Positions 19,137 through 29,882 are shown, numbered from the stretch's first letter. The stretch: 64,000 bases of DNA from an uncultured Verrucomicrobia subdivision 3 bacterium (GCA_903913865.1 CAIWMU010000142.1:42761-106760); one strand, 5' to 3'. Numbers and translations are program-made. The notes: generated by a model not told the origin, from the sequence alone.

Positions 19137-20648
19137 TTACCGGCTCTGCTTGTCTGGAAGTGCTCCCCGCCAGCCAGTCTTCAGCATGCCAGATAGACGC
19201 TCCACTGTTTCACGACTCTCAGGCTTGTCGGCGAGATTCACATTTTCCATGGGATCGATGCTATGATCGTAAAGCTCGCAGAAGGCCCGGTTGGTTGAAG
19301 GCGATGTCCACCGGATGAAGCGAAAACGATCAGTCCGCATCGCACGACCAAATACTTTTCCAATCTCCGGAACGTTTTTGGTGTAAACGCTGAATGCAGC
19401 CGTCTTCCAAGGCAGTTGTGGATTTTTCACCAATGGGGAGAGGCTGATCCCCTCAAGCTCCGGGGGGAGTTTGATGTCGCACAAGGTTGCCAGGGTGGGG
19501 TAAATATCGACAAATTCAACAAGGGCGTCGGTCGCTCTACCAGCGGAAGACTGCCCGGGAACAGAGAGAATTAACGGTGCACGTGTCGCCATCTCCCAGT
19601 TGGTGCGTTTGGTCCATGTGCCATGTTCGCCCAACTGGTAGCCATGGTCCCCCCAAAGAATGACAACTGTATGGGACCGAAGTCCCAAACGGTCCAGTTC
19701 CGCCAGAATGAGGCCCACCTGCGCATCAACATAACTGACCGAAGCAAAATAGCCATGGACCAACTTTTTGGCCGTCTCCCTGGCGATTGGCCCCTTGGTT
19801 GGAATCGACATGTAGCGGCGCAACTCTGCTGAGTCATTGCTTGCGAAGGCCGGTGCTCCATCCGGGAGAAAATCGTTTGTTGCCAATGGGATAGTGGACG
19901 GTTGGTAGTAGTCCCAATACTTCTTCGGCACGACAAAAGGCAGGTGGGGCCTGTGAAACCCTACGGCCAAAAAGAAGGGTTGCTTACCCATTTCCTTTAG
20001 TGCTGCAACCGCGTGTCTGGCGATCTGACCATCAATCAGCTTTTCGTCCGGAACGTTAGGGTCACCAAAGGGAAGTTCGCCCGAGTGATCTGGTGTGTCT
20101 GGATCGACCTCATCAGCCTTGCCATCGCTGGGCCCACCTGCTTTGCGGTTTGCTTTGGAAGCATTACCCCCGCTGGTGGCTGACCTGGTGCCAGACTTGT
20201 CATCCCGCGCGGTATGCCAGGGAGGAACACTCCAGGATTCCGCGTCATCATGGTTCCCATTTCCGACATGGAAGATCTTTCCGAAGCTGCGGGTTTCGTA
20301 ACCGGTCTGCTTGAATAGCTGTGGCAGGGTCGTGACGTCGGGGTTCTTGTCCCTTACGAACGCCTCAAGAGTGTAAACCTTGAGAGTCTCAGGTCGCCGT
20401 CCAGTCAAGAGTGAGGATCTGGAAGGATTGCAGAGTGCGAACTGGCAGTAGGCACGGTTGAACCGGATGCCCTGACCGGCCAGACGGTCAATGTTTGGGG
20501 ATTTGACAACACTGTTTCCATAGCAACCCAACTCGGGTCGCAGATCATCCACCGCGATGAAAAGGACGTTCAACCGATTGGATTCAGCCCCGGAGGACTG
20601 GGCTACCCAGTTGATGATCAGGGCGACCAAGAGTGTTGCTATTCGCAT
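19137..20648 (-). CDS. Type I sulfatase (iduronate-2-sulfatase-like)
   Basis: The 503-residue product has a signal peptide (residues 1-21) and the sulfatase fold. NVLFIAVDDLRPELGCYG gives the metal-binding aspartates. CNPSRSSLLTGRRP gives the CxPSR site whose Cys73 is converted to formylglycine. FLAVGFHRPHLPF and VVILWGDHGYQLGEHGTW supply the remaining metal and sulfate ligands. The DDLRPELGCYG form and the HRPHLPF block are usual in iduronate-2-sulfatase-like members. Verrucomicrobiota carry many of these to desulfate polysaccharides. No formylglycine-generating enzyme gene is seen in the window. It is followed by convergent transcription from the EEP gene and preceded by a pseudopilin gene on the same strand. 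Confidence 0.92.
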   Translation of the reverse strand: MRIATLLVALIINWVAQSSGAESNRLNVLFIAVDDLRPELGCYGNSVVKSPNIDRLAGQGIRFNRAYCQFALCNPSRSSLLTGRRPETLKVYTLEAFVRDKNPDVTTLPQLFKQTGYETRSFGKIFHVGNGNHDDAESWSVPPWHTARDDKSGTRSATSGGNASKANRKAGGPSDGKADEVDPDTPDHSGELPFGDPNVPDEKLIDGQIARHAVAALKEMGKQPFFLAVGFHRPHLPFVVPKKYWDYYQPSTIPLATNDFLPDGAPAFASNDSAELRRYMSIPTKGPIARETAKKLVHGYFASVSYVDAQVGLILAELDRLGLRSHTVVILWGDHGYQLGEHGTWTKRTNWEMATRAPLILSVPGQSSAGRATDALVEFVDIYPTLATLCDIKLPPELEGISLSPLVKNPQLPWKTAAFSVYTKNVPEIGKVFGRAMRTDRFRFIRWTSPSTNRAFCELYDHSIDPMENVNLADKPESRETVERLSGMLKTGWRGALPDKQSR

Positions 20649-20675
20649 AATCTAACAAGAGCCAGGGCTGTCGAA

Positions 20676-21503
20676 TTACCGAAGTGCCTTCGAACTTCGT
20701 GCCGTATCCTGTGAGAGATCCCAAACATCAAGCCACTTGGCTCGTTTGACATAGGTGGCATGGCCATCGCAGAAATTCATATTTGCCCCGTCCTTGCCAT
20801 GGTTATCCTCCTGATCGGGAAAGTTGCTGTTATTGGCTTTGGCGAACACTACCGGTTCGGTGCTGCCCCTGTCGGCATCAACCATCAAAAAGACCAAAGC
20901 GGGAGAAACTTTCTGCCCCAAAAACTGGGGTGAATTCTGAATCGAATAGCTGAGAATCGCCTGCTCCGTTTTTTTGGGAGAGGTGATCCCGCTTCCTGTG
21001 AACAAGCCAAAAACCTCGTAGCTAAGCCCATTGGCTCCCTGGGGATTATATGGAGCAAGAATGACGAGATCCTCAAGCACCTGCTCGGTTGATCCCGGTT
21101 TTGAGGCCCACTTGTCGGGACGCACAGTGTTCCGGGTGCTGGGACACGTAAAAACCTTCGTTGCGGAGAGATACTGCGGAAACAGAAAACTCAGATCGTC
21201 ATCACCCGGCGACCGGTCTGAACCTGCAGGAATGCTGGCGCGTTGTGGAGGATACCAGGTGGGGGCAGTGTAATGGCCTCGAAAATCATTGGCATACATG
21301 GCACACCCCAGCCCCAGTTGCTTCAGGTTGCTCATGCAACTGATCTGCTGTGCTTTCGTCTTTGCGCGGGAGAGAGCGGGCAGGAGCATCGCCGCAAGAA
21401 TGGCGATGATCGCTATGACGACCAAGAGCTCGATCAAGGTGAACCCGCTGGCATGTTTTCTGCCAGCAGTCCCCCTACTTCCAAAGGCACAGGTCAGGTT
21501 CAT
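20676..21503 (-). CDS. Type II secretion G-like pseudopilin with H-X9-DG-type C-terminus
   Basis: I take the ATG at 21503 (275 residues); 21539 would add 12 residues. The prepilin cleavage motif [25 protein letters not shown] sits after a short basic leader, so a prepilin peptidase should cut before Phe and methylate it. The remainder is soluble: [20 protein letters not shown] follows the helix and [14 protein letters not shown] lies near the end, the form of the large pseudopilin families of Verrucomicrobiota and Planctomycetota. Tens of these can occur in one genome, mostly with unknown roles on the cell surface or in secretion. It lies between the sulfatase and the PEP-CTERM gene, all on the minus strand. 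Confidence 0.85.
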   Translation of the reverse strand: MNLTCAFGSRGTAGRKHASGFTLIELLVVIAIIAILAAMLLPALSRAKTKAQQISCMSNLKQLGLGCAMYANDFRGHYTAPTWYPPQRASIPAGSDRSPGDDDLSFLFPQYLSATKVFTCPSTRNTVRPDKWASKPGSTEQVLEDLVILAPYNPQGANGLSYEVFGLFTGSGITSPKKTEQAILSYSIQNSPQFLGQKVSPALVFLMVDADRGSTEPVVFAKANNSNFPDQEDNHGKDGANMNFCDGHATYVKRAKWLDVWDLSQDTARSSKALR

Positions 21504-21592
21504 GTGATTTCCCATGTGGTATCTTTCGGCGAGTAACACTTTACTACCGTGTCCTGAGAACCTGACTGACGGAGAGAAGCCCTTCTGCCGGG

Positions 21593-22519
21593 CTAATTTT
21601 GCCTGCGGCGCAACAGAAAGCCCAAGCCTCCCAAAGCCAGTAAGGAAACCAACCCAGGCTCAGGAATCGGATTGGGGCCGCCAAAAACCATATCGGGAAG
21701 CTTCTTGCCCAAATAGAAGTCATCACTTGTGCTGGCGAAGGTGATGTTCAGAGCATCTGCCTGCGCTCCATTTAGAATCGCACCAACCCAGTCGTTTGCG
21801 GTTGATCCAGTGGAATCACCCTTACGCCCGACATAAAAGGCACCTGCGGTAGTGGGCGAAGTGCCCGGAACATCGACCATGGTGCCAGAAACACTGGTTC
21901 CCAAACCGCCCACCCGGAGCGTCACCGCCCCATAGGAGAAGTCGGTTGCGGCACCGCTCGCCCCATCCAGAATCCCTACGGAATCAGCAACAGTCCAACC
22001 GGCCGGAAGATCCAAAATGCCATCGTCGTTCGTGTCCAAATCCAATGTCAAGGTTGGGGCCGCACCGATTCCCTTGTGGATGAGCAGCATCGTGGTGGCT
22101 GAGTTTTCAAGATCGACTTGAGTGCCGTCCCCACTATGGCCGACGGTGCTGGCCCCGGTGAGTCCCCAGCCCTGGCCGCCAGTGTTGGCGATCACAGTTG
22201 CTCCGGGTGCGGTGGATGTGTAAGGGCTAAAGTTCTGGCGGGCAAATAGATAGCCGTTTGCCCCGATAGAGAAAGCCCCTAGATCAAAAAACTGGTTGAC
22301 GTCCCCTCTCCCTGTCGTGCCTTGCCCCTCAATGCTTAAGAAGTAATAGCCTGCGAGGGAGATTCCCGGAGTTCCCCTCAACTCAAAATGCTCGTTTCCA
22401 AAGGCGGCCCCGCTGTCGCTTCCGTTCGGATTGGTCAGAACTTCATTAATCCAGACCTGGGCATTGGCGACGGTGGTGAGTACTCCAATCAGGGCTACCG
22501 ATGTGGTGATGTGCTTCAT
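21593..22519 (-). CDS. Exported protein with PEP-CTERM sorting signal
   Basis: The 308-residue product begins with a signal peptide ending VANAQ and ends with the PEP-CTERM signal [27 protein letters not shown], a membrane helix and a basic tail. This motif is processed by exosortase, usually in bacteria that make extracellular polysaccharide. The mature part is Gly/Thr/Asp-rich with [22 protein letters not shown] and [13 protein letters not shown], which recalls lamin-tail-like surface domains. It is clearly paralogous to the N-terminal half of the next gene upstream (22579-24657), with shared blocks such as [19 protein letters not shown] and [10 protein letters not shown]. Function unknown. 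Confidence 0.85.
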   Translation of the reverse strand: MKHITTSVALIGVLTTVANAQVWINEVLTNPNGSDSGAAFGNEHFELRGTPGISLAGYYFLSIEGQGTTGRGDVNQFFDLGAFSIGANGYLFARQNFSPYTSTAPGATVIANTGGQGWGLTGASTVGHSGDGTQVDLENSATTMLLIHKGIGAAPTLTLDLDTNDDGILDLPAGWTVADSVGILDGASGAATDFSYGAVTLRVGGLGTSVSGTMVDVPGTSPTTAGAFYVGRKGDSTGSTANDWVGAILNGAQADALNITFASTSDDFYLGKKLPDMVFGGPNPIPEPGLVSLLALGGLGFLLRRRQN

Positions 22520-22578
22520 ATTTTTCTATTCGAGCTGTTTATTTTTTATACGCATCAGAAATCTGTGTCAATCACCTT

Positions 22579-24657
22579 TCAAGGCTTCGCAACGATCCTG
22601 TAATAACTTCCAGAGGGCGGTGGTTTGGTGTCCGTGAAGGTTGTGGTTGTAAGGTTGGTGGCAATATCAACGAACCCAGTCAGGGAGGAGACGTCGGTTC
22701 CCCGCTTGACAGCATATTTCACATTTCCGGCTGGCGTCCAGCGCAACTGAACCCCCTGAGCAGTTTGTATCACGTTGGTAATGGCGAAGGTTGGAACAAC
22801 AAAGCCCTCATTATGAAAAACCAGCAACCTACCGCCCCCGCCGGCCGTATTGAAGTCTGACACAACGAGGAATGCTCCATTGGTTGAAAAGGCCATGCCC
22901 GGATCATGGAACTTGATCTGCCTGTAGGTCTTGGTCGGATCCACGAGCGGGAAGCTGAGTTCCTTAACGGCGGGCGATGTGTTGCCCGGGGTGGGATCGA
23001 CAGACCAAACTTCGTCCAGAACGTCATCCGCCACCCATAGCTTCCCAGTGGTCGGATCGAGCGCGAGCCCCGTTCCCGCTGTCGGAATAATGGACCCGAG
23101 GCTGATGGATCGGGTGACTCCGTTACCGTCCACTGCCGTGATTGCCCCATCTGAACTGAGGGCGACAACCTCACCTGATTGTGGGAGGGAGGTGATTGCC
23201 GTCAGATCGCTCCAACCCAATCCACTTGCTGTCGGGTCCGCCAAAAAAACGTTATTCGTTTGGGAGTCGATTGCGAGGGTTGGGTCAACCACATAAAGAG
23301 CGTTGTAGGTATCGCTGTCACTGCCACGGTCGGCAATCACCAGACAGTTTGGACGCCCTAAAGTGCCTGTAAAGTTGGACGGAGCAAAGGTCAGGTCAAT
23401 GGGGTCATCATCAGTGAGGGAAAGGCCGAAGTTCGTGATGACAAGCTCGGGAACGTTTGCGGCCCAGGGTGCCTTCAAGCGAACCAATGCCTTGGTTACA
23501 TCGTGGACCCACCAAAGGGTCCCATCCCCCTGCACCACAAGGCCCGAAGGACGGTCAAGGCCTGTGACTACGGGTGTGGAGTCCACGGCCCAGTTGCCAG
23601 CTGCCACCTTGGTCGCCCGGTAGATGCCCCCGCCGACATCATTGTCCACTGTGAAAAGGATCGTTGTGTTGTCTCTTGGATCGATGGCGACATCCCCAAT
23701 CGGGCCGCCAACAGCAAGTTGGGTGAAATTGGTGAATCGCCCACCGTTGATTGTAGGGGTGTAGGAAAGGGAACCGAGAGGCGCACTGCTGGCGTTGGGG
23801 CCACCATAAATCATGTCAGCGAGAAGCATCCCCGTGTAGGCAGGATCGCTGGCGCTGTAGAAATAGAACGCGAGAGGGCTCGCTGCTGCCCCGTTCACGA
23901 TGGCTCCTATCCAGTCATTTGCTGTCGATCCAGTGGATTCCCCCTTGCGCCCGACGTAGAATGTTCCGGCGGAGGTCGTCAGCGGTCCGGGTATGTTGAT
24001 GATGTTGCCGTAGGCGCAGCTTCCAACATATGCGCCGTTGGTATCTGGTGCTCGGAACGTTATCGCTCCATAAGAGAAGTCGGTGGCTGCGGCACCCGCT
24101 GACCCATCCATAATGCCCACAGAATCCGCCACGGTCCAACCTGTCGGGAGGTCCAGCACGCCATCGTTGTTCGTATCGAGATCAATGGTGTTGGTCGGAA
24201 CAATCCCCGCCCCAATGTTCACCAACAGAATTGTCGTTGCTGCATTCTCAAGATCCACCTGGGTTCCGTCAGCAGTATGGCCGACGGTGCTACCCGCGCC
24301 GTTGACCTGCCCCCATCCAGTTCCGACGGTATTCTCCATGACGGTAGCGTCCGGATGCACGTTGGAATATTTGCTACCTGCCTGGCGTGCAAACAGGTAG
24401 CCGTTTGCTCCCAGTGAAAAGGCTCCCAAATCAAAAAACTGATTGATGTCCCCCCGCCCTGTTGTTCCCTGCCCCTCCAGACTGATCAGGTAGTAGTTTG
24501 AAAGGGATAAATTGGGGGTGCCTCTAAGCTCAAAATACTCGTTCCCTGTATCCGCCCCTGGGGTATTGGGAACTACCTCACTGATCCATACTTGTGCACG
24601 GGAATCACAGAGTGCCAGCGCCATTATGGCAAAAAACGTCGAATAAAACCGGTTCAT
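22579..24657 (-). CDS. Exported protein, lamin-tail-like N-terminus plus beta-propeller-like C-terminus
   Basis: From the ATG at 24657 the product is 692 residues with a signal peptide (MNRFYSTFFAIMALALCDSRAQ). Residues 1-300 are paralogous to the PEP-CTERM protein downstream. The rest differs: repeats such as DVAIDPRDNTTILFTVDND, DRPSGLVVQGDGTLWWV, DLTAITSLPQSGEVVALSSDG and GLALDPTTGKLWVADDV look like blades of an NHL or SMP-30 type beta-propeller, followed by a fibronectin-like segment (VIQTAQGVQLRWTPAGNVKYAV). There is no PEP-CTERM motif, so it should be released or attached differently from its neighbour. Choice of start rests on the signal peptide. The tandem arrangement suggests local duplication followed by domain exchange. 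Confidence 0.8.
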   Translation of the reverse strand: MNRFYSTFFAIMALALCDSRAQVWISEVVPNTPGADTGNEYFELRGTPNLSLSNYYLISLEGQGTTGRGDINQFFDLGAFSLGANGYLFARQAGSKYSNVHPDATVMENTVGTGWGQVNGAGSTVGHTADGTQVDLENAATTILLVNIGAGIVPTNTIDLDTNNDGVLDLPTGWTVADSVGIMDGSAGAAATDFSYGAITFRAPDTNGAYVGSCAYGNIINIPGPLTTSAGTFYVGRKGESTGSTANDWIGAIVNGAAASPLAFYFYSASDPAYTGMLLADMIYGGPNASSAPLGSLSYTPTINGGRFTNFTQLAVGGPIGDVAIDPRDNTTILFTVDNDVGGGIYRATKVAAGNWAVDSTPVVTGLDRPSGLVVQGDGTLWWVHDVTKALVRLKAPWAANVPELVITNFGLSLTDDDPIDLTFAPSNFTGTLGRPNCLVIADRGSDSDTYNALYVVDPTLAIDSQTNNVFLADPTASGLGWSDLTAITSLPQSGEVVALSSDGAITAVDGNGVTRSISLGSIIPTAGTGLALDPTTGKLWVADDVLDEVWSVDPTPGNTSPAVKELSFPLVDPTKTYRQIKFHDPGMAFSTNGAFLVVSDFNTAGGGGRLLVFHNEGFVVPTFAITNVIQTAQGVQLRWTPAGNVKYAVKRGTDVSSLTGFVDIATNLTTTTFTDTKPPPSGSYYRIVAKP

Positions 24658-25001
24658 AGGTTGTTCTTTTTCTTGATACAGAGGTCTCAGCGTCACTCGA
24701 ACACACTTGGCTCATAACGTCAAGTCCCGATTGTGGAACGATCGAGCCTCCCGGCATCACTACCCCCCCGCTGAAGATGTTCCGGAGGGATGATACCTGG
24801 GACACGATGCTTCCGAGGGCGGCGCGGCAACTCCTACCCCAAGGCCTCAACTGTATCGCGCGCCCTTCGGGTCATTTCCCGTTCCATGTCGCTCGATTCC
24901 TATGTCGGGCGGAAGGTGCGAAAAATCCAAAAAATCGCTTGCCATCATTCGAGCCTGGGAATACGGTGCTCTAAGAAATAATCCTGTGTCTGGACAACTG
25001 T
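24658..25001. other. Intergenic region between divergent exported-protein and pseudopilin genes
   Basis: These 344 bases contain no supported gene. For the plus-strand pseudopilin a possible promoter is TTGCCA followed 16 nt later by ATACGG, about 45 nt before the ATG at 25002. This is weak and the matching minus-strand promoter is not obvious. Short open frames here are not protein-like. Confidence 0.3.
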
Positions 25002-25775
25002 ATGAACCAGCCAATTCGTAACCGGGGCTTTACGCTCCTCGAATTGCTAGCCGTGATTGCCACAATCGCGACGCTTGCCGCGCTGCTTCTGCCCGTGTTG
25101 GGAAAGGCAAAAACGAAGGCGCAGCGGACCAATTGCATGTCCAATCTTCGGAACCTTGGCTTCGCATGGACGATGTATGCACAGGATAACGGTGGTTCCC
25201 TCGTTGAGTCCTATCCCATGGATAACCCGAATGTCTGGGTTCAGGGTGACATGTCCCAATCTGATCAGGCAACGAACATCGCGCTTCTGGAAAAGGGAAA
25301 ACTTTATCCCTACAACCAGAATACCCTGATCTATCGCTGCCCCACCGACTACGGTTCCAGAGGGGCGGTTCGCTCTGCTGTCAGGAGTTACTCCATGAAC
25401 TCCTTCATGGGCGGTCGTCCATCCGGGGCCAATCCCGTTCCATCCACCGTGGGCGACACTTTTGTTCCCTTTTTCGCCAAGGATGCGGAGTTGCGCAAAC
25501 CCGCAGACCTTTGGGTGATTCTCGATGAGGATGAGCGCAGCATCAATGATGGCTTTTTCGTCACCGATCCCACAGCTCGGATCTGGTTCGACTTTCCGGC
25601 GATTTCGGCTCGGCGTCATGATTACAGCTATGCGTTGAGTTTTGCAGATGGCCATTCAGAGGTATGGCGCCATGTTGATGAACGCACACGCACAGTTGCA
25701 GTCAACAAGACAGAGCAATTTGGCAACCGGGATTTGGAGCGTCTGGCCGCGCGAAGCACCGCCAGGCGCCAATAA
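25002..25775 (+). CDS. Type II secretion G-like pseudopilin
   Basis: The 257-residue product starts [33 protein letters not shown], a canonical prepilin signal with the cleavage site after Gly9. SCM-type continuation follows as [23 protein letters not shown], and the C-terminal region holds [15 protein letters not shown], equivalent to the H-X9-DG pattern. It is a second pseudopilin close to the one at 20.7-21.5 kb, with the same overall plan but low similarity beyond the N-terminal helix. It is likely a surface or secretion-associated filament subunit. No other secretion genes accompany it, so its partner system is elsewhere in the genome. Confidence 0.85.
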   Translation: MNQPIRNRGFTLLELLAVIATIATLAALLLPVLGKAKTKAQRTNCMSNLRNLGFAWTMYAQDNGGSLVESYPMDNPNVWVQGDMSQSDQATNIALLEKGKLYPYNQNTLIYRCPTDYGSRGAVRSAVRSYSMNSFMGGRPSGANPVPSTVGDTFVPFFAKDAELRKPADLWVILDEDERSINDGFFVTDPTARIWFDFPAISARRHDYSYALSFADGHSEVWRHVDERTRTVAVNKTEQFGNRDLERLAARSTARRQ

Positions 25776-25814
25776 ACCTCTCTTCCTCTTGGGAAGTGTC
25801 CCGGCCGGGCGGCC

Positions 25815-26378
25815 TCATTTATGACTCCTTACGGATTCCCCTGCCTTTTCCAACGTCTCGAGTTGCAACCTGTCTCCGAGGATTGTCAGCTGTTCTGGGC
25901 GAATGTTCCCAACTACGTTCAGAAAAATAGCCTCCCTGCCATCCTCGATCGACACGAGAGTAAGCCCCTGCACTGAGTTACGAGCATTGGTCTTAAGGTG
26001 GACACTCACATCCTGCCCCTTCTGGTGGGTCGTAATGATCTTGATCCACCCTGCTTGATCCATGCTGGTTGTCAGACTTTTCGCCTTTTGACGGACCTGC
26101 AGGGCGTTCTCCTCATCCAAGCCAACCACATTCAGTCGAACAGAGTCGATCCCGATCAGGACGGAGGCTGCCTCCGGATCCTGCTTTGCGATCAGTTTTG
26201 CAGTGAGTGCGATCATCCCCTTGCCAATGTTCACATCTACGAATTCTCCTCGGGACTGTGAGTGGGGGATTTCACCAAACTCCACCCTGCCATCGTTCGG
26301 CCTTGCAGCCCATACGGATTCAGAACTGACAATCACCATCGCGCCTGCAAGAAGTCCAGCCATCCATCTATTTCGCAT
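25815..26378 (-). CDS. DUF4252-like exported protein
   Basis: The product is 187 residues with a signal peptide ending VWAA. The mature sequence follows the DUF4252 pattern that I recall: an N-terminal VDVNIGKGMIALTAKLI, a central LIGIDSVRLNVVGLDEEN, then GWIKIITTHQKGQDVSVHLKT and a final stretch ending FLNVVGNIRPEQLTILG. DUF4252 proteins occur mainly in Bacteroidota and relatives as exported proteins of unknown function, sometimes beside sigma-factor systems, but no sigma or anti-sigma gene is adjacent here. It converges on the pseudopilin gene and diverges from pta. The family call is moderately sure. Confidence 0.65.
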   Translation of the reverse strand: MRNRWMAGLLAGAMVIVSSESVWAARPNDGRVEFGEIPHSQSRGEFVDVNIGKGMIALTAKLIAKQDPEAASVLIGIDSVRLNVVGLDEENALQVRQKAKSLTTSMDQAGWIKIITTHQKGQDVSVHLKTNARNSVQGLTLVSIEDGREAIFLNVVGNIRPEQLTILGDRLQLETLEKAGESVRSHK

Positions 26379-26598
26379 AATTTTAATAACCTTTCCTTTT
26401 TTTGTTTATCAGGAGGTTCTTCCCCCTGCCGAGATGACACGCCAGAAGCGAAAAAGTTTCAAAAAAACAATCCGTACATTTCAAGGGGATGTTTCCGCAC
26501 CAGTTCATCCCTTACGGCCTACTGCACTTGCCAGTCTGGATGTGGTGCCGGAGCAGATGCGGATTGCGATTCCCGCCGCGATGGGTTACTAAATCCTC

Positions 26599-27672
26599 AT
26601 GCGATTCATCGGCAGTGTGATTGAGAAGCTGCAAAGGCACCCCAAACGCATCGTGTTCCCTGAGGGAGGCGAGCCACGGGTGTTGCAGGCGGCGCGGCAA
26701 TTTCAGTCCCTGCGTCTGGGTGCTCCGATCCTTCTTGGGGACCGCACCCGGATCAAGGAAACCGCCCAGGCCCTGAACATCAACCTGCAGGGAATCCGGA
26801 TCATCAATCCGGCGGAGAGCGAAGAGTTGGACAACTTTGCCCGACGGTTTGAAGTGTTGCGGAGGTTCAAAGAGAAAGGGATGAAGGAATTCGAGGCCCG
26901 CGAAGCCATGCTCCAGCCAAATTATTTTGGTGCCATGATGGTTGCGATGCATCAGGCGGATGGTTTTGTCTCTGGAACAAACCAGTCCGGTGGCGGAGTG
27001 CTCAGACCCCTTTTTCAAATCATCAAAGTTGCCCCCCAGATGACCACTGCCTCAAGTTGTCTCATCATGGAAGTGGAGGACACCCGGTTTGGAGAGAATG
27101 GGGTCATCTTCATGGCCGACTGCGGAGTGATCCCTGATCCAACCGTGGATCAACTGGCGGACATCGCTGTATCAACGGCCCAACTGGCACGGCACCTTCT
27201 GAACGTCAAACCTAGGGTTGCCATGCTCTCATTTACGACCAAGGGCAGCGCCCGTCATCCCAGCGTTGGAAAGGTTCAGGCTGCAACGGCATTGGCAGAG
27301 AAGAAAGCACACGAACGAGGGCTTGCCGCCGACTTTGACGGGGATTTGCAGGTGGACTCCGCCATAGTTCCTGAGATCGCCGCGCGCAAGCTTCCCGATA
27401 GCAAATTGGGAGGTAGTGCCAACGTCCTGGTCTTTCCCGATCTGAATTCTGGAAGTATCGCGAGCAAGCTTGTGCGCCATATCGCCCGGGCGAATGCCTA
27501 TGGGCAGATTCTTCTTGGCTTGGACCGCCCTGCGGCGGATGTCTCCCGTGGATCAAATGCCCACGATATTCTGGGGGTTGCCGCCATCATCGGCGTGCAG
27601 GCCGTGGATTACCACAATCTTTATCCCGGTTCCGGAGAAAAGCTCCCCGGCGACGATATTACCCATTCCTGA
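26599..27672 (+). CDS. pta: Phosphate acetyltransferase
   Basis: The 357-residue product starts KLQRHPKRIVFPEGGEPRVLQAA, and continues with ADGFVSGTNQSGG, FMADCGVIPDPTVDQLADIA, VAMLSFTTKGSARHPSVGKVQAA, LQVDSAIVPEIAARKLPDSKLGG, ANVLVFPDLNSGSIASKL and ending near GSNAHDILGVAAI. These are the standard blocks of the compact phosphotransacetylases. The enzyme interconverts acetyl-CoA plus phosphate with acetyl phosphate plus CoA, linking to acetate metabolism. No acetate kinase gene is next to it. It lies 24 nt before hisC on the same strand, so the two may be co-transcribed, although they belong to different pathways. Confidence 0.93.
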   Translation: MRFIGSVIEKLQRHPKRIVFPEGGEPRVLQAARQFQSLRLGAPILLGDRTRIKETAQALNINLQGIRIINPAESEELDNFARRFEVLRRFKEKGMKEFEAREAMLQPNYFGAMMVAMHQADGFVSGTNQSGGGVLRPLFQIIKVAPQMTTASSCLIMEVEDTRFGENGVIFMADCGVIPDPTVDQLADIAVSTAQLARHLLNVKPRVAMLSFTTKGSARHPSVGKVQAATALAEKKAHERGLAADFDGDLQVDSAIVPEIAARKLPDSKLGGSANVLVFPDLNSGSIASKLVRHIARANAYGQILLGLDRPAADVSRGSNAHDILGVAAIIGVQAVDYHNLYPGSGEKLPGDDITHS

Positions 27673-27696
27673 GGCCCATCCGCACCCCTGTATATC

Positions 27697-28821
27697 ATGT
27701 CATCTGAAGTTGAATTCAATCCTTGCCTCGCAACTTTGCCTGTCTATCAACCCGGTCGGCCAATCGAAGAAGTGGCTCGCGAACTGGGCTTGGAGCCGGG
27801 TTCGATCATAAAACTGGCGTCCAACGAAAATCCTCTGGGGCCCTCCCGGCGTGCGGTGGCCGCCATGCGGAATGCTCTGGGGAAGGCTCATCTTTACCCG
27901 GATGGTAGCGCATTCCATCTAAAACAGAAGCTCGCAACCCACCTCGGCGTTACCACATCAAACCTCGTTCTTGGCAACGGATCAAATGAGGTTCTCGAGA
28001 TGGTGGGCCACGCGATGCTGCGCCCCGGCACCGGGGCGGTGGTATCCCAATACTGTTTTGCAGTTTATCCGATTGTAACCGCTCTCTCCGGTGCCGCCCT
28101 GACCGTGGTTCCTGCCCGGAACCATGGACACGATCTCGATGCGATGCTTGCTGCAATCCGGGATGACACCCGGGTGGTGTTCGTCGCCAATCCCAACAAC
28201 CCCACCGGAACAACCGCCTCTCCAGCGCAGTTGGAGAGTTTCGTTCAGGCCGTTCCATCCCATGTGCTGATTGTGTTGGATGAGGCCTATATCGAATTTC
28301 TGGATGGTGCTCTGGATTTACTCCCCGGCATCCGGGATGGTTCAAGGCCGAATCTTCTTTTGGTCCGGACTTTTTCAAAAATCCATGGACTCGCTGGCAT
28401 CAGGTTGGGCTACGGCATTGGACATCCCGATCTGATCGCGCAGCTTGAGAAGGTCCGGGAGCCGTTCAACGTGAATGCGGTGGCTCAGGCCGGGGCAGTT
28501 GCAGCCCTTGATGATCAATCGCATGCGGTTCGAACACGAAAGAACAATCAGCGAGGACTGAAACTTTATTCCAAGACGCTCAAAAAATTGGGTTTGGAAT
28601 ACGTGCCCTCGACGGCCAACTTCGTTCTGGTTCGCGTCGGGGATGGGCTGAAAGTGTTTTCTGGGCTTCAGAAACTGGGCGTGATCACAAGGCCGATGGC
28701 TGGATATCAACTTCCGGAATGGATCCGCATCTCCATTGGAACTTCGGAAGAAAATGAACGCTGTCTTGCGGCACTCACACAGGTGCTCGGCCTCAATCTC
28801 CCAGGGACCAAAGTTCCTTAA
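27697..28821 (+). CDS. hisC: Histidinol-phosphate aminotransferase
   Basis: The 374-residue product is a class I/II aminotransferase of the HisC type. It begins with [32 protein letters not shown], the classic HisC start, followed by [21 protein letters not shown], the PLP lysine in [16 protein letters not shown], and the C-terminal [22 protein letters not shown]. It transfers an amino group between glutamate and imidazole-acetol phosphate in histidine synthesis. HisC enzymes may also act on aromatic amino acids. No other his genes are in the window. The start ATG at 27697 gives the normal length. Confidence 0.95.
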   Translation: MSSEVEFNPCLATLPVYQPGRPIEEVARELGLEPGSIIKLASNENPLGPSRRAVAAMRNALGKAHLYPDGSAFHLKQKLATHLGVTTSNLVLGNGSNEVLEMVGHAMLRPGTGAVVSQYCFAVYPIVTALSGAALTVVPARNHGHDLDAMLAAIRDDTRVVFVANPNNPTGTTASPAQLESFVQAVPSHVLIVLDEAYIEFLDGALDLLPGIRDGSRPNLLLVRTFSKIHGLAGIRLGYGIGHPDLIAQLEKVREPFNVNAVAQAGAVAALDDQSHAVRTRKNNQRGLKLYSKTLKKLGLEYVPSTANFVLVRVGDGLKVFSGLQKLGVITRPMAGYQLPEWIRISIGTSEENERCLAALTQVLGLNLPGTKVP

Positions 28822-28847
28822 ACCAGTGTCCCCAAATCCTTCAGACT

Positions 28848-29882
28848 ATGATACCCTATACCGATGTTCAGAACAGACTTTGCGCAAATTCAGGGCGATG
28901 GCTGGTGACTGGGTGCGCCGGATTTATTGGTTCTAACCTGCTCGAGCAGTTGTTATCTCTGAACCAGAGGGTCACAGGCCTCGACAACTTCGCAACCGGC
29001 TTCCGGAACAATCTGGAGGAGGTTCGGCGGAACGTCTCCCCGGAGCAGTGGGGACGCTTTGAGTTCATCGAAGGGGACATCCGCAACCCGGACGATTGCT
29101 CGATGGCCTGCGCCGGGGTGGATTATGCTCTACACCAGGCGGCGCTGGGTTCGGTTCCCCGTTCCCTGGAAGATCCACTCACGTCATATCAGGTCAACAT
29201 GAACGGGACGATCAACATGCTGGAGGCGGCGCGCAAGGTCGGGGTTCGCCGATTCGTCTATGCATCCAGCAGTTCCGTCTATGGGGATCATCCCGGTCTT
29301 CCGAAGGTCGAAAGCCAACTCGGCAGCCTCCTCTCCCCTTATGCCGCCACGAAGCTTGGAAATGAGATTTTCGCAAACGTCTACCACCGTTGCTATGGCC
29401 TTGAGGTAATCGGACTGCGCTACTTCAACGTGTTTGGACCCCGGCAGGATCCTGACGGCCCCTACGCCGCGGTTATACCGAAGTGGATAGACGCCATGCT
29501 CAAGGGGGAAACCATCAAAATCAATGGTGACGGGGAGACAAGTCGTGATTTTTGTTATATTGCGAATGTGGTGCAGGCCAATATCCTTGCCGCCTTCCAT
29601 GCAAAGCCGACGGCTGCTGGACATTCATACAACGTGGCGCTCAACGAACGCACCACCCTTAACGAGCTCTTTTCCCTTCTCAGGGAGATGCTGTCCCGGC
29701 AACGCCCGGATCTTGCGAATTTGAAGGCCGTATATGGCCCATTCCGTGCCGGGGATGTGGCGCATTCCCAGGCGGACATTTCCCTCGCCAGCAGCCATCT
29801 TGGTTTTTCCCCAACCCACTCAATACGCAAGGGACTTGAGACCGCCTTGGATTGGTATGTGGCCAATCGGCGACTGGCTTAA
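28848..29882 (+). CDS. NAD-dependent epimerase, WbpP/TviC-like UDP-GlcNAc(A) C4-epimerase
   Basis: This 344-residue extended short-chain dehydrogenase has the Rossmann motif [14 protein letters not shown] near residue 18, the acidic NAD contact GLDNFATG, the catalytic YAATK (Tyr-x-x-x-Lys) around residue 168, and [24 protein letters not shown]. Together with the SVPRSLEDP stretch this is the pattern of the WbpP/TviC/VipB subgroup, which epimerises UDP-N-acetylglucosamine or its uronic acid at C4 for surface polysaccharides. It starts 26 nt after hisC and converges tightly on mnmE, with 2 nt between the stop codons. Subgroup assignment comes from memory of the motif layout; the generic epimerase call is firm. 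Confidence 0.88.
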   Translation: MIPYTDVQNRLCANSGRWLVTGCAGFIGSNLLEQLLSLNQRVTGLDNFATGFRNNLEEVRRNVSPEQWGRFEFIEGDIRNPDDCSMACAGVDYALHQAALGSVPRSLEDPLTSYQVNMNGTINMLEAARKVGVRRFVYASSSSVYGDHPGLPKVESQLGSLLSPYAATKLGNEIFANVYHRCYGLEVIGLRYFNVFGPRQDPDGPYAAVIPKWIDAMLKGETIKINGDGETSRDFCYIANVVQANILAAFHAKPTAAGHSYNVALNERTTLNELFSLLREMLSRQRPDLANLKAVYGPFRAGDVAHSQADISLASSHLGFSPTHSIRKGLETALDWYVANRRLA

